12,835 nucleotides of DNA, from assembly GCA_035556655.1 (NCBI GenBank), contig DATMFW010000072.1, positions 1-12,835 of the forward strand. The letters are read 5' to 3'. Positions within the stretch are counted from its first letter, which is position 1, and every line of letters starts with the position of its first letter. Shown one piece after another: positions 1-7,314 of this stretch. A model generated the notes under the pieces. The model did no database searches, was not told the DNA's origin, and saw nothing but the letters and a program-made list of their open reading frames with translations. Made by a program: the position numbers and the translations under genes. The stretch is from JBDSKH01 sp035556655 (GTDB taxonomy: Bacteria > Actinomycetota > Actinomycetes > Actinomycetales > Microbacteriaceae).

Positions 1-1
1 T

Positions 2-145
2 CACCGGGCGCTGGAACTGCTTGCCGACGGCTGGAGCGTCACCGACGTCGCCGTCCATTGCGGGTGGAGCACGGCGAGCTCGTTCATCGACGTCTTCCGC
101 CGCACCCTCGGCTACACGCCGGGGCGGCGGACCACCGCGGCGTAG
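2..145 (+). CDS. AraC-family transcriptional regulator, C-terminal fragment (5' end outside window)
   Basis: This is the last 47 codons of a gene that begins before the window. The reading frame starts at base 2 and ends with TAG at 143-145. The peptide contains LADGWSVTDVAVHCGWST followed by SSFIDVFRRTLGYTPGRRT, the second helix-turn-helix of AraC/XylS DNA-binding domains. The ending F-R-x-x-G-x-T-P is the family's typical C-terminal signature. AraC proteins usually activate a nearby gene in response to a small ligand, but the ligand-binding part is not visible, so no target can be named. The gene converges on the aldo/keto reductase gene with only 12 bases between the stop codons. Family assignment is firm; function is unknown. 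Confidence 0.85.
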   Translation, partial: HRALELLADGWSVTDVAVHCGWSTASSFIDVFRRTLGYTPGRRTTAA

Positions 146-163
146 CCGGGCGACCGGCTACGC
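140..163. terminator. Perfect 10-bp hairpin between convergent genes, possible bidirectional terminator
   Basis: The arms GCGTAGCCGG (140-149) and CCGGCTACGC (154-163) are exact reverse complements around the 4-base loop GCGA, a GNRA tetraloop when read on the + strand. The stem contains the TAG stop of the AraC-type gene (143-145) and the TAG stop of the aldo/keto reductase on the other strand (160-158). There is no T-tract on either side, so it is not a classical rho-independent terminator. U-less hairpins are frequently proposed as terminators in actinobacteria. The hairpin is certain; termination is inferred. Confidence 0.5.
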
Positions 164-1174
164 GACCGGCCGCGCCCGCTGCTCCACCCCGGACTCCCCG
201 TACGGCCAGGCCGACGGCCGCGGGTCGCTCGCCTCGTCGAGCAGGGCCTGGTCGGCCGCCGTGAGCTCCAGGGTGTCCACGAGGTTCGCCTCGAGCTGCT
301 CGACCGACCGGGCGCCGAGGATGATCGAACTCACGCCGGGACGGGATCCGAGCCAGGCGAGCGCGACCTCGGATGCGGGGCGCGCGTGGCGCTCGGCGAC
401 CGCGGCCACCGCATCCAGCACCCGCCACGTGCGTTCCTCCGACGACCGGGGACCGTACGCCTCGACCCCGCGCTCGGGGTCCTCGCCCAGACGGGTCGCC
501 CCGGTCGGCGCCTGCTCGAGCGTGTACTTCCCGGTGAGCCAGCCTCCGGCCAGCGGCGACCACGGCAGCACTCCGAGCCCGTGGGCGAGGGAGGACGGGA
601 TGATCTCCCACTCGACCTCGCGCGCCAGCAGATTGTACTGGGGCTGCATCGAGATCAGCGGGACCCGGCCGGCCGCCATCGCCGCAGCCTGCGCGATCTG
701 CCAGCCGAGGTAGTTCGACAGACCGGCGTAGCCGAACGACCCGCGTTGGACGGCGTCCTCGAGGAAGCCGATCGTCTCATCCGGCGGTGTCACCGGGTCC
801 CAGGAGTGCACCTGGTAGAGGTCGACGTGGTCGACGCCGAGCCGCCGGAGGCTCGCCTCGAGCGCCCGACGCAGGTGGCGACGGGACGTGCCGGAGTCGC
901 GCGCGTCGACGCCGACGGGAAACCGGCCCTTGGTCGCGAGCACCAGCCGGTCGGCGTAGCTCGAGGTCTTGCCCGCCAGCCATTCCCCGACGATCTCCTC
1001 CGCCCGACCGCCGCCGTAGACGTCCGCCAGCTCGATCAGCGTGCCGCCGGCCTCGACATAGGCATCGAGCTGGGCGAACGCCGTCGCGCGGTCGGTCTCG
1101 GCGCCGAAGGTCATGGTGCCGAGTGCTCGCGTCGAGACGACGAGGCCCGATCTGCCGAGGGGTACGTACTTCAC
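158..1174 (-). CDS. Aldo/keto reductase, last gene of the sugar-importer operon
   Basis: A 338-residue protein with the NADPH-dependent aldo/keto reductase barrel fold. It opens with KYVPLGRSGLVVSTRALGTMTFG. The catalytic tetrad can be placed at Asp51 and Tyr53 (ADVYGG), Lys82 (ATKGRF) and His123 (YQVHSWD). The cofactor-binding end shows SRPGVSSIILGARSVEQLEANL. The strand before the catalytic Asp reads LIELADVYG, where most relatives have a D-T-A-D-x-Y form. The start is GTG at 1174, overlapping the upstream gene's TGA in a GTGA tetranucleotide, with a GGAAGGAA ribosome-binding site at 1189-1182. It probably reduces or oxidises a carbonyl group of the imported sugar or a breakdown product, an inference from its operon. 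The exact substrate cannot be read from sequence. Confidence 0.9.
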   Translation of the reverse strand: MKYVPLGRSGLVVSTRALGTMTFGAETDRATAFAQLDAYVEAGGTLIELADVYGGGRAEEIVGEWLAGKTSSYADRLVLATKGRFPVGVDARDSGTSRRHLRRALEASLRRLGVDHVDLYQVHSWDPVTPPDETIGFLEDAVQRGSFGYAGLSNYLGWQIAQAAAMAAGRVPLISMQPQYNLLAREVEWEIIPSSLAHGLGVLPWSPLAGGWLTGKYTLEQAPTGATRLGEDPERGVEAYGPRSSEERTWRVLDAVAAVAERHARPASEVALAWLGSRPGVSSIILGARSVEQLEANLVDTLELTAADQALLDEASDPRPSAWPYGESGVEQRARPVA

Positions 1175-2193
1175 GGGGTGGTTCCTTCCGGGGCGATGGG
1201 TCCGGTGACCCGGGTGTTGCGGTCGACGAGCACGTCCATGAGCCGATCCCAGCGCGGATCGACGACGCGGCTCTCGGGGTGAGCGTCATGCCAGTCGATG
1301 ATCTGCTCCGCTCCCTGCGCGAACGGGATCTCGGCCCGGAAGTCCGGGACGAGCCGGCGGAGCTTGCTGTTGTCGAAGGTCATCGAGTTCGCCTTGTCGC
1401 CGAGCAGCGCAGCGCCCCAGTCCGGGTCGGCGGCGGCGATCGTCTCCGAGGCGATATGCACCAGGCGCGGGACCACTCCCGCGGCCCGCGCGATCTCCTC
1501 GTAGATCCGGTTCCAGGTCGGCGCCTCGTCCCCGGTGATGTGGAACGCCTCGCCGATCGCCTGGGCGCGTCCGAACAGCCCCACGAAACCGCGGGCGAAA
1601 TCGGTGCTGTGCGTGATGGTCCAGAGCGAGGTGCCGTCGCCGTGGACGACGACCTCGGCACCCCGCCGCATCCGGTCCACCACGGTCCATCCGGCATCGA
1701 AGGGCAGCATCGTCGCGTCGTAGGTGTGCGAGGGCCGCACGATCGTGACCGGGAACCCCGACTCGCGGTATGCCCTCACCAGCCGGTCCTCCGCCGCGAT
1801 CTTGTCGCGCGAGTACTGCCAGAACGGGTTGCGCAGCGGGGTCGACTCGGTGACGGGCAGCGCGCTCGGCGGGGTCTGATACGCGGATGCGGAGCTCACG
1901 AAGATGTACTGCCCGGCGTCGCGGAAGGTCAGCAGGTCCCGTGCGACGTGCTCCTCGGTGAACGCGAGGAACTGGGCGACCACGTCGAAACGGATGCCGG
2001 CGATCGCCTCGGCCACCGCATCCGCATCACGGATGTCGGCGATGTGGCGCACGGCGTCCGCCTCGTGTCCGCGCGAGCTCGTCGACCCGCGATGGAGCAC
2101 GTGGACCTCGTGACCCTGCTCGACCGCCTCCCGGACGCAGGCGCGACTGATGATGCCGGTCCCCCCGATGATGAGGACCTTGAGTCGCCTCAC
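1171..2193 (-). CDS. Atypical short-chain NAD(P)-dependent epimerase/dehydratase
   Basis: A 340-residue protein of the extended/atypical SDR superfamily. The Rossmann nucleotide-binding loop is KVLIIGGTGIIS (residues 5-16), followed by the adenine-side acidic turn ADIRD (52-56). The active-site strand FVSSASAY (98-105) and YSRDK (Tyr127, Lys131) supply a plausible Ser/Tyr/Lys triad. GGTGIIS rather than the usual GxxGxxG places it near the atypical SDRs annotated as NAD-dependent epimerases. The start is GTG at 2193, which shares GTGA with the stop of the permease before it, and GGGGGAG (2204-2198) lies just upstream. Longer in-frame extension upstream is a shadow of the permease gene. It likely works on the imported sugar, together with the aldo/keto reductase. 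The product and substrate are unknown. Confidence 0.85.
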   Translation of the reverse strand: MRRLKVLIIGGTGIISRACVREAVEQGHEVHVLHRGSTSSRGHEADAVRHIADIRDADAVAEAIAGIRFDVVAQFLAFTEEHVARDLLTFRDAGQYIFVSSASAYQTPPSALPVTESTPLRNPFWQYSRDKIAAEDRLVRAYRESGFPVTIVRPSHTYDATMLPFDAGWTVVDRMRRGAEVVVHGDGTSLWTITHSTDFARGFVGLFGRAQAIGEAFHITGDEAPTWNRIYEEIARAAGVVPRLVHIASETIAAADPDWGAALLGDKANSMTFDNSKLRRLVPDFRAEIPFAQGAEQIIDWHDAHPESRVVDPRWDRLMDVLVDRNTRVTGPIAPEGTTP

Positions 2194-3038
2194 TTCACTC
2201 CCCCTGCGGTCAACCCGCTGATGATCCGGCGCTGGAACACGAGCACCAGCACGATGAGCGGCACCGTCACCAGCACGCCGGCGGCCATCTGACTTCCGTA
2301 CGGCTTGTCGAACTGCGAGATGCCGGAGAACTGGGCGATCGCCACCGTCACCGGTTGCGAGGCCGAGGTCTGCGACATCGAGTTGGCGATCATGAACTCG
2401 TTCCAGGCCGAGATGAACACCAGGATCGCCGTGGTGAACACCCCCGGCACCGCGAGCGGCAGGATCACCCGCCGGAAGGCCTGCCCCCGCGTGCAGCCGT
2501 CCACGAGGGCCGCCGCCTCGAGTTCCCACGGCATGGCACGGAAGAAGCTGGTCAGGATCCAGACCCCGAGGGGCAGCGAGAAGCTGATGTCCGGGATGAT
2601 CATGGCCTGGAAGGTGTCGATCCAGCCGAGGTTGGCGAACAGCTGGAACAGCGGGGTGAGGATCGCGACCCCCGGGAACATCGAGGTCGCCAGGAACAGC
2701 GCGAGCACGACGTTCTTGCCCCGGAACTGCAGCCGCGCGATGGCGTAGGACGCCGTCACGCCGAACAGCAGCGCGAACACGGTGACCGAGCCGGCGATGA
2801 TGCCGCTGTTGCGCAGCGCCAGCACGAACGAGTTCTGAGACCCGAGCACCGCGGCGTAGTTGACCAGGGTCGGTTCCAGCGGGATCAGCGAGTTGTCGAA
2901 GATGTCGCGCGCGTCCTTCAGGCTCGACACCAGCATCCAATAGAAGGGCAGCAGGCAGAACAGCACCATCACGGCGACGGCGACGCCGAGCCCGATGCGG
3001 GATGCGCGGCGCTTCAGCCGCGCGCGCGGCGCGGTCAT
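2190..3038 (-). CDS. Carbohydrate ABC importer permease, MalG-like (CUT1 family)
   Basis: A 282-residue inner-membrane permease. The first membrane span (about residues 15-38) ends in FYWMLVSSLKD, and further hydrophobic spans follow to the C-terminus. The EAA loop that docks the ATPase reads WELEAAALVDGCTRGQAFRR (161-180), followed by VILPLAVPG. The last residues, ISGLTAGGVK, are the usual ending of MalG-type sugar permeases. The ATG start at 3038 overlaps the stop of the first permease gene in an ATGA tetranucleotide, so the two are translationally coupled and form one heterodimeric channel. The sugar cannot be fixed from the permease alone; the binding protein resembles those for trehalose/maltose-type disaccharides. 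Confidence 0.93.
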   Translation of the reverse strand: MTAPRARLKRRASRIGLGVAVAVMVLFCLLPFYWMLVSSLKDARDIFDNSLIPLEPTLVNYAAVLGSQNSFVLALRNSGIIAGSVTVFALLFGVTASYAIARLQFRGKNVVLALFLATSMFPGVAILTPLFQLFANLGWIDTFQAMIIPDISFSLPLGVWILTSFFRAMPWELEAAALVDGCTRGQAFRRVILPLAVPGVFTTAILVFISAWNEFMIANSMSQTSASQPVTVAIAQFSGISQFDKPYGSQMAAGVLVTVPLIVLVLVFQRRIISGLTAGGVK

Positions 3039-3943
3039 CGTTCCCCCCGCTGCCGCTCGGCACGGCTGACCGCATCGAATCCGAGGAGCCGGACGAAGAC
3101 GAACGCCGTGATGAAGATGACGACGAAGGTGAGCGTCGACAGCGCGCCGCCGTAACCGGGCTTGAGCTGGCTGAGCGTGGACTGCACGGCGAGGATCGAC
3201 AGAGTCGCCGTGCCGTTGGCGCCCTGCGTGAAGATCTGCGGCAGGTCGTACATGCGCAGCGCGTCGAGCAGGCGGAACACCACGGCCACCGCGATGGCCG
3301 GCCGGATCAGCGGAACGGTCACCCGCCAGAACCGCTGCCAGGCATTGGCACCGTCGATCTTGGCCGCCTCGTAGATCTCGTCGGGCACCACCTGGAGGCC
3401 GGCGAGGATCAGCAGGGCGATGAACGGCGAGGTCTTCCAGGTGTCGGCGATGATGATCGCGACGATCGAGGGCACCTCGGAGCCGGTCCAGATGATGGTG
3501 GATCCGGTGAGCGCGTTGATGATGCCGGCCGGATCGAAGGCCCACTTCCAGAGGACCGCGGCGACCGCGGTGGGGATCGCCCATGGCACCAGCACGCTCG
3601 CCCGCAGCAGCCCGCGCCCGCGGAACGCCTGGTTCATGACGAGCGCCATCAGCATCCCGATGACGGTCTCGAGCACGATCGTGACGCCCGCGAACAGATA
3701 GGTGATGCCGACCGAGCGCCAGAACTCGGGGGCGCCGAAGCCCCACAGCGCCCGTGCGTAGTTGTCGAACCCGACGAACGGGCTCTCGCCGATGCCGTCG
3801 CCGAACAGCGAGCGGACGATCGAGGAGATCACCGGGTACCCGATGATCACCCCGAGCACCAGCAGGGCAGGGCCCACCAGCCAGAAGGCGAGCCGGCCGT
3901 CGCTCCGCGGTCGCCGAGTGGCGCTCGAGCGTGGAGCTGACAT
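3035..3943 (-). CDS. Carbohydrate ABC importer permease, MalF-like (CUT1 family)
   Basis: A 302-residue inner-membrane permease, the partner of the MalG-like protein encoded next. The first span lies at about residues 19-41 (AFWLVGPALLVLGVIIGYPV), followed by a short periplasmic-type loop with FVGFDNYARAL, typical of this family. The EAA docking loop is YEAAKIDGANAWQRFWRV (191-208), followed by TVPLIRP. No long N-terminal extension of the E. coli MalF type is present, as expected for actinobacterial UgpA/SugA-like permeases. The ATG is at 3943, with GGAAGG (3957-3952) upstream. The gap to the binding-protein gene is 33 bases, so both are probably on one transcript. Confidence 0.93.
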   Translation of the reverse strand: MSAPRSSATRRPRSDGRLAFWLVGPALLVLGVIIGYPVISSIVRSLFGDGIGESPFVGFDNYARALWGFGAPEFWRSVGITYLFAGVTIVLETVIGMLMALVMNQAFRGRGLLRASVLVPWAIPTAVAAVLWKWAFDPAGIINALTGSTIIWTGSEVPSIVAIIIADTWKTSPFIALLILAGLQVVPDEIYEAAKIDGANAWQRFWRVTVPLIRPAIAVAVVFRLLDALRMYDLPQIFTQGANGTATLSILAVQSTLSQLKPGYGGALSTLTFVVIFITAFVFVRLLGFDAVSRAERQRGER

Positions 3944-3976
3944 GGGGCTCGCCTTCCGGATGTGGGGGTCGCCGCG

Positions 3977-5236
3977 CTACTGCGCGATCGCCTGCTGCAG
4001 GTCGGCGGCCATCTTGGTGATGGCCTCGTCGACCGACACGTTGCCCTGCAGTGCGGCGTAGGCGTTCTTCTGGATCGCCAGGCTCACCGCGTTGTAGTTC
4101 GGGCTCTGCGGCCGCGGGACGGCCGTCAGCTCGGACTGCTGCAGAGTGGGCAGGTACGGCGAGACTTTCACCAGCTCGGGGTCGGTGTACAGGTCCTTCA
4201 GCACCGACGCCTGGTTCATGACGCTCACCAGCACGCGCTGCGCCTCCTCCGACTGCATCCAGGTGACCCACGCCTTCGCGGTGGTCTTGTGCTTGGAGAA
4301 GGCCGAGACCCCGAGGTTGATGCCACCGAGCGACGAGACGCCGGGGCCGTCCTTGCCGGGCAGGGTGGTCATGTCGAACTTGCCCGCGATGACCGAGTCG
4401 GCAGCGCTCGCGGCCGTGTAGACGTACGGCCAGTTGCGCAGGAACAGCACCTTGCCCTCGAGGAACGCGTTTGCGCTCTCCTGCTCCTGGTAGGTGATGC
4501 CCGCGGGGTTGATGTCCCCGTCGGCGAACATGTCGACGAGGTGCTGCAGTCCGGCGCGGGCCTCGGGGGAGTCGACGGTGACGGTGGTTCCGTCTTCGCT
4601 GAGGAAGCTTCCGCCGGCCGAGTTGATCGCCTCGGCGACGTTGACGGTCAGACCCTCGTACTGGTTGAACTGGCCGGCGTAGCAGTCCATGTCGTTCTGC
4701 TTGGCGATCTCGCAATCGGCGAGCAGCTCATCCCAGGTGGTCGGCGGGGTGGGCACGAGGTCAGACCGGTAGTAGAGCAGCCCGGCGTTGGTCATGAACG
4801 GGGCGCCGTAGATCTTGCCGTCGTAGGTGGCGGATGCCACGGCGGCCGGGAGCACGGCGTCGCCGGCGACGTCGCCCGCGTCGAGCGCCTCGAGCCAGCC
4901 GTGCGCGGCGAACTCGCTGGTCCACACGACGTCGTTCCAGAGCACGTCGTACTTGCCGCTCTTGGCCTGGAAGTCCTGCACGAAGGAGTTGCGCTGATCG
5001 TCGGGCGATGCCGAGAGTTCGAGGAAGGTGACCTTCTCGTCGGGGTGGGCGGCGTTCCAGGTGTCGATCAGCTGGGGCATGGCACCGGTGAGGTCCTTCC
5101 CCGAGGCGAACGTGATGGGGCCGACGCCGCCGTCCGCCTGCTCGCCGCCACCTCCGGCACTGCATCCCGTGAGCGCCATGGCAACGAGTGCCACGGACGC
5201 GGTTCCTGCTGCGACAAGCCTCTGTGTTGTTCGCAC
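3977..5236 (-). CDS. Sugar-binding lipoprotein of the ABC importer, trehalose/maltose-like
   Basis: A 419-residue extracellular solute-binding protein (family 1). The N-terminus is a lipoprotein signal: basic MRTTQR, a hydrophobic stretch, then lipobox ALTGC with the lipidated Cys at residue 25 and a Gly-rich linker. Mature-protein features include YDVLWNDVVWTSEFAAHGWL (95-113) and YGAPFMTNAGLLYYR, which resemble disaccharide-binding proteins such as ThuE/LpqY-type trehalose binders. That ligand guess is tentative. The start is GTG at 5236 with the strong site AGGAGAG five bases upstream. An ATG five bases upstream is in another frame and is rejected. It is the first gene of the leftward operon and delivers substrate to the two permeases. 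Expression is probably controlled by the divergent LacI-type repressor. Confidence 0.92.
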   Translation of the reverse strand: MRTTQRLVAAGTASVALVAMALTGCSAGGGGEQADGGVGPITFASGKDLTGAMPQLIDTWNAAHPDEKVTFLELSASPDDQRNSFVQDFQAKSGKYDVLWNDVVWTSEFAAHGWLEALDAGDVAGDAVLPAAVASATYDGKIYGAPFMTNAGLLYYRSDLVPTPPTTWDELLADCEIAKQNDMDCYAGQFNQYEGLTVNVAEAINSAGGSFLSEDGTTVTVDSPEARAGLQHLVDMFADGDINPAGITYQEQESANAFLEGKVLFLRNWPYVYTAASAADSVIAGKFDMTTLPGKDGPGVSSLGGINLGVSAFSKHKTTAKAWVTWMQSEEAQRVLVSVMNQASVLKDLYTDPELVKVSPYLPTLQQSELTAVPRPQSPNYNAVSLAIQKNAYAALQGNVSVDEAITKMAADLQQAIAQ

Positions 5237-5305
5237 GTCATCTCTCCTGTGAGATCTCTGGACCCTCTCGCCGTTGCGGAAGAGGCGCGCTGGGTGCGCG
5301 GAGTC

Positions 5306-5334
5306 AGCATGCTTCGCTATGCGAAGAATGTCAA
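5306..5334 (-). promoter_or_regulatory. Predicted promoter of the sugar-importer operon
   Basis: On the minus strand a consensus -35 box TTGACA (5334-5329) is followed after 17 bases by CATGCT (5311-5306), a weak -10 with the first A, T and last T conserved. The predicted transcript would start about 65 bases before the GTG of the binding protein. The -35 is a perfect match and abuts the LacI-type palindrome, which strengthens the call; the -10 is the weak point. Confidence 0.55.
5308..5330. repeat. Hyphenated inverted repeat inside the promoter spacer
   Basis: CTTCGC (5312-5317) and GCGAAG (5321-5326) are exact reverse complements around TAT. After one mismatch the match extends by CAT (5308-5310) and ATG (5328-5330). 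It fills the space between the predicted -35 and -10 boxes of the importer operon. It could be a second regulator site or a DNA-shape element, since it overlaps the RNA polymerase footprint. It does not resemble the 5334-5347 palindrome, so a different protein would be implied. Confidence 0.45.
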
Positions 5335-5347
5335 GTAAGCGGTTACT
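5334..5347. promoter_or_regulatory. Predicted LacI-family operator
   Basis: AGTAAGCGGTTACT is an inverted repeat with 5-base arms AGTAA/TTACT and a central CG, the usual architecture of LacI/GalR operators. It sits in the divergent region, 94 bases before the repressor's start codon, and touches the TTGACA box of the importer promoter. Repressor bound here would block the operon and might also influence its own gene. The single mismatch in the palindrome is the G/G pair flanking the centre. Confidence 0.6.
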
Positions 5348-5414
5348 CGGATGCGGGCTTTGGCCAATATCTACAAGGAAACCCGGCTAGAAATCGCTTG
5401 CCGCCGAAGCCCTG

Positions 5415-5433
5415 TAGAGTGTCGAACGGGAGG
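5415..5433 (+). promoter_or_regulatory. Possible -10 box and ribosome-binding site of the lacI-type gene
   Basis: TAGAGT (5415-5420) fits the actinobacterial -10 form TAnnnT. No convincing -35 is seen 16-18 bases upstream. GGGAGG (5428-5433) is a good Shine-Dalgarno sequence seven bases before ATG 5441 and settles that start over an upstream in-frame ATG at 5351. The implied leader would be only about 14 bases. Confidence 0.4.
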
Positions 5434-5440
5434 ACATCAC

Positions 5441-6445
5441 ATGAGTGTGACCGCGAAGGATGTGGCGCGCGTGGCGGGCGTGTCCACGGCGACCGTCTCC
5501 CGTGCGCTCCGCGGCTTCGAGTCGGTGGACCCCGAGTTGCGTCGCCACATCCTCGACGTCGCCGAGCGGCTCGACTACGTCGCATCCCCCGCTGCGGCTG
5601 CCCTCGCGACCGGGCGCGCCGGCAGCGTGGCGATCATCACCCCGTTCGTCGACCGGCTCGCATTCCAGCGGATGCTGACCGGCATCGAGCGGGAACTCCG
5701 GGCCGCAGGCACCGACCTTCTGCTCTACTGCACGGGCGACCCCAGCGAGCCCCACCCCGTTCCGCCGCACAAACGTCTCGCGCGTCGCGTAGACGGCTTC
5801 CTCGTGCTGTCGCTCAGCGCCGAGAGCCCGGACCTCGAGAAGATCCTCCAGCTCGGGATGCCGGTGACGATGTTCGGATCGGATGGCGCCTGGAACTCCA
5901 GTGTCTACATCGACGACCGCGGGGGAGCGGCATCCGCCGTCGAGCACCTGCTCGGCCTCGGGCACCGCCGCATCGGCATCATCTACGGCCGCGAGGGCTC
6001 CGACCCGGGCGTGCTCGAATACCAGCGCCACCTCGGATGCCACGACGCTTTCGAACGCGCCGGCATCCCCTGGGACGAACAGCTCGTCGTCCGCGGCGAC
6101 TACACCGTCGAGGGCGGCGCGGCGGCGATGACCCGGTTGCTCGACCACGCCGAGCCCCCGACCGCGGTGTTCGCGTTCTCCGACGAGATGGCCTTCGGCG
6201 CCCTGCAGACCATGCGCGAACGCGGTCTGCGTCCGGGCGTCGACGTCGCCATCATGGGCTACGACGGACACGCCGTCTCGGGAGCCCTCGAACTGACGAC
6301 GATCAGCGTGCCCTTCGAGCAGATCGGCGCGACGGCCGCGAAGAACCTGCTCGAGGACATCCAGCACCCCGACCGCGCGCGCGTCCCCTCGGTGTTGCCG
6401 ACGAACCTCGTCGCCCGCGCATCGACCCTCGGTCCCGCGGCCTAG
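5441..6445 (+). CDS. LacI-family transcriptional repressor of the sugar-importer operon
   Basis: A 334-residue protein, the normal LacI/GalR length. Residues 4-23 (TAKDVARVAGVSTATVSRAL) form the DNA-binding helix-turn-helix, and the hinge SPAAAALATGRAGSVA leads into the periplasmic-binding-protein-like sensor domain. Family hallmarks of that domain include FAFSDEMAFGALQ (234-246) and the GYDG motif near 253. ATG 5441 is chosen because it places the helix-turn-helix at the N-terminus and has GGGAGG upstream. The gene is divergent from the importer operon and shares the 204-base control region, so it probably represses the operon until its sugar ligand binds. Its stop codon interleaves with that of the convergent EamA gene at the sequence CCTAGG. 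Confidence 0.93.
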   Translation: MSVTAKDVARVAGVSTATVSRALRGFESVDPELRRHILDVAERLDYVASPAAAALATGRAGSVAIITPFVDRLAFQRMLTGIERELRAAGTDLLLYCTGDPSEPHPVPPHKRLARRVDGFLVLSLSAESPDLEKILQLGMPVTMFGSDGAWNSSVYIDDRGGAASAVEHLLGLGHRRIGIIYGREGSDPGVLEYQRHLGCHDAFERAGIPWDEQLVVRGDYTVEGGAAAMTRLLDHAEPPTAVFAFSDEMAFGALQTMRERGLRPGVDVAIMGYDGHAVSGALELTTISVPFEQIGATAAKNLLEDIQHPDRARVPSVLPTNLVARASTLGPAA

Positions 6446-7314
6446 GCGCTACCCCGCAAGCGCACCCGGACCGCGACCCACGCACACGCGATGACGACCG
6501 CGCCGCCCAGCACGATCGGCAGGGTGAGCTGCTCGCCCAGCAGCAGCGCCGCCCAGGCGATCGAGAGCACCGGCTGCACCAGTTGCACCTGCGACACCCG
6601 GGACATCGGGCCGATCGCGAGACCCCGGTACCAGGCGAAGAAGCCCAGGAACATGCTCACGCCCGCCAGGTAGGCGAAGGCGGCCCACTCCACGGGCGTC
6701 GCCGCAGGCGGCTGTACCGCCACCGAGGCCCCGGCGAGCGCGATCATGACCGGAGCCGCGAGCACCAGCGCCCAGCACACCACCTGCCATGAGCCGAGCT
6801 CGCGCGCGAGCAGCCCACCCTCCGCGTACCCGACGGCGGCCGAGACCACGGCACCGAACAGCAGCAGGTCGGCCCACTGCAGGTGCCCGAAACCTCCGCC
6901 CGCGAGTACGGCGAAGACGAGCGCAGCGAGGGCGCCGATCGCCGCCAGAACCCAGAACGAGATCGGCGGGCGCTCGTGACCCCGGATCGCCGCGACCACC
7001 GCGGTGGCGGCAGGCAGCAACGCGATGACCACGGCCCCGTGCGAGGCGGGCACTGTCTGCAGGGCGTAGGAGGTCAGGAGGGGGAAGCCGGCCACCACGC
7101 CCGCGGCGACGACGACGAGACGCACCCACTGCATCCCGCGGGGAAAGCGCTGGCGCGTGATCGACAGCGCCAGCGCGGCGAGCAGGGCCGCCACCACTGC
7201 GCGACCCGAGCCGATGAACAGCGGTGACAGCCCTGCGACCGCGACGCGCGTGAACGGCACGGTGAACGAGAACGCGAGCACCCCGACGAAGCCCCACCAG
7301 ATGCCGCGGTTCAC
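6442..7314 (-). CDS. EamA/DMT-superfamily transporter
   Basis: A 290-residue very hydrophobic protein with about ten membrane spans arranged as two EamA repeats, each near 140 residues. The first repeat ends around PASHGAVVIALLPAATAVV, and the second shows FFAWYRGLAIGPMSRVSQVQ followed by QPVLSIAWAALLLGEQLT, the classic conserved end of the drug/metabolite transporter superfamily. Members export amino acids, purines or other metabolites; the substrate here is unknown. GTG 7314 is preferred because the protein then begins just before the first span and matches the family length. An in-frame ATG at 7380 would add 22 non-hydrophobic residues and has no clear ribosome-binding site. The gene lies 94 bases after the ABC exporter permease in the same direction and could be read through from it. 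Confidence 0.88.
   Translation of the reverse strand: MNRGIWWGFVGVLAFSFTVPFTRVAVAGLSPLFIGSGRAVVAALLAALALSITRQRFPRGMQWVRLVVVAAGVVAGFPLLTSYALQTVPASHGAVVIALLPAATAVVAAIRGHERPPISFWVLAAIGALAALVFAVLAGGGFGHLQWADLLLFGAVVSAAVGYAEGGLLARELGSWQVVCWALVLAAPVMIALAGASVAVQPPAATPVEWAAFAYLAGVSMFLGFFAWYRGLAIGPMSRVSQVQLVQPVLSIAWAALLLGEQLTLPIVLGGAVVIACAWVAVRVRLRGSA

Noticed and set aside
787..2292. A 501-codon plus-strand frame opposite the SDR and aldo/keto reductase genes
   Set aside because: It is Arg-rich with no recognisable motif and is antisense to two well-supported genes.
1171..3075. A possible permease-epimerase fusion of 634 residues
   Set aside because: The N-terminal part is an out-of-frame reading of the permease gene. 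The Rossmann protein starts at GTG 2193 with a ribosome-binding site and GTGA overlap.
2190..4715. A possible 841-residue minus-strand protein
   Set aside because: Only the last 282 residues (from ATG 3038) are the MalG-like permease. The upstream part is low-complexity Arg-rich sequence in the wrong frame of the binding protein and first permease.
5351..5440. An upstream ATG for the lacI-type gene adding 30 residues
   Set aside because: The extension has no homology, overlaps the control region, and displaces the helix-turn-helix from the N-terminus. ATG 5441 has GGGAGG upstream.
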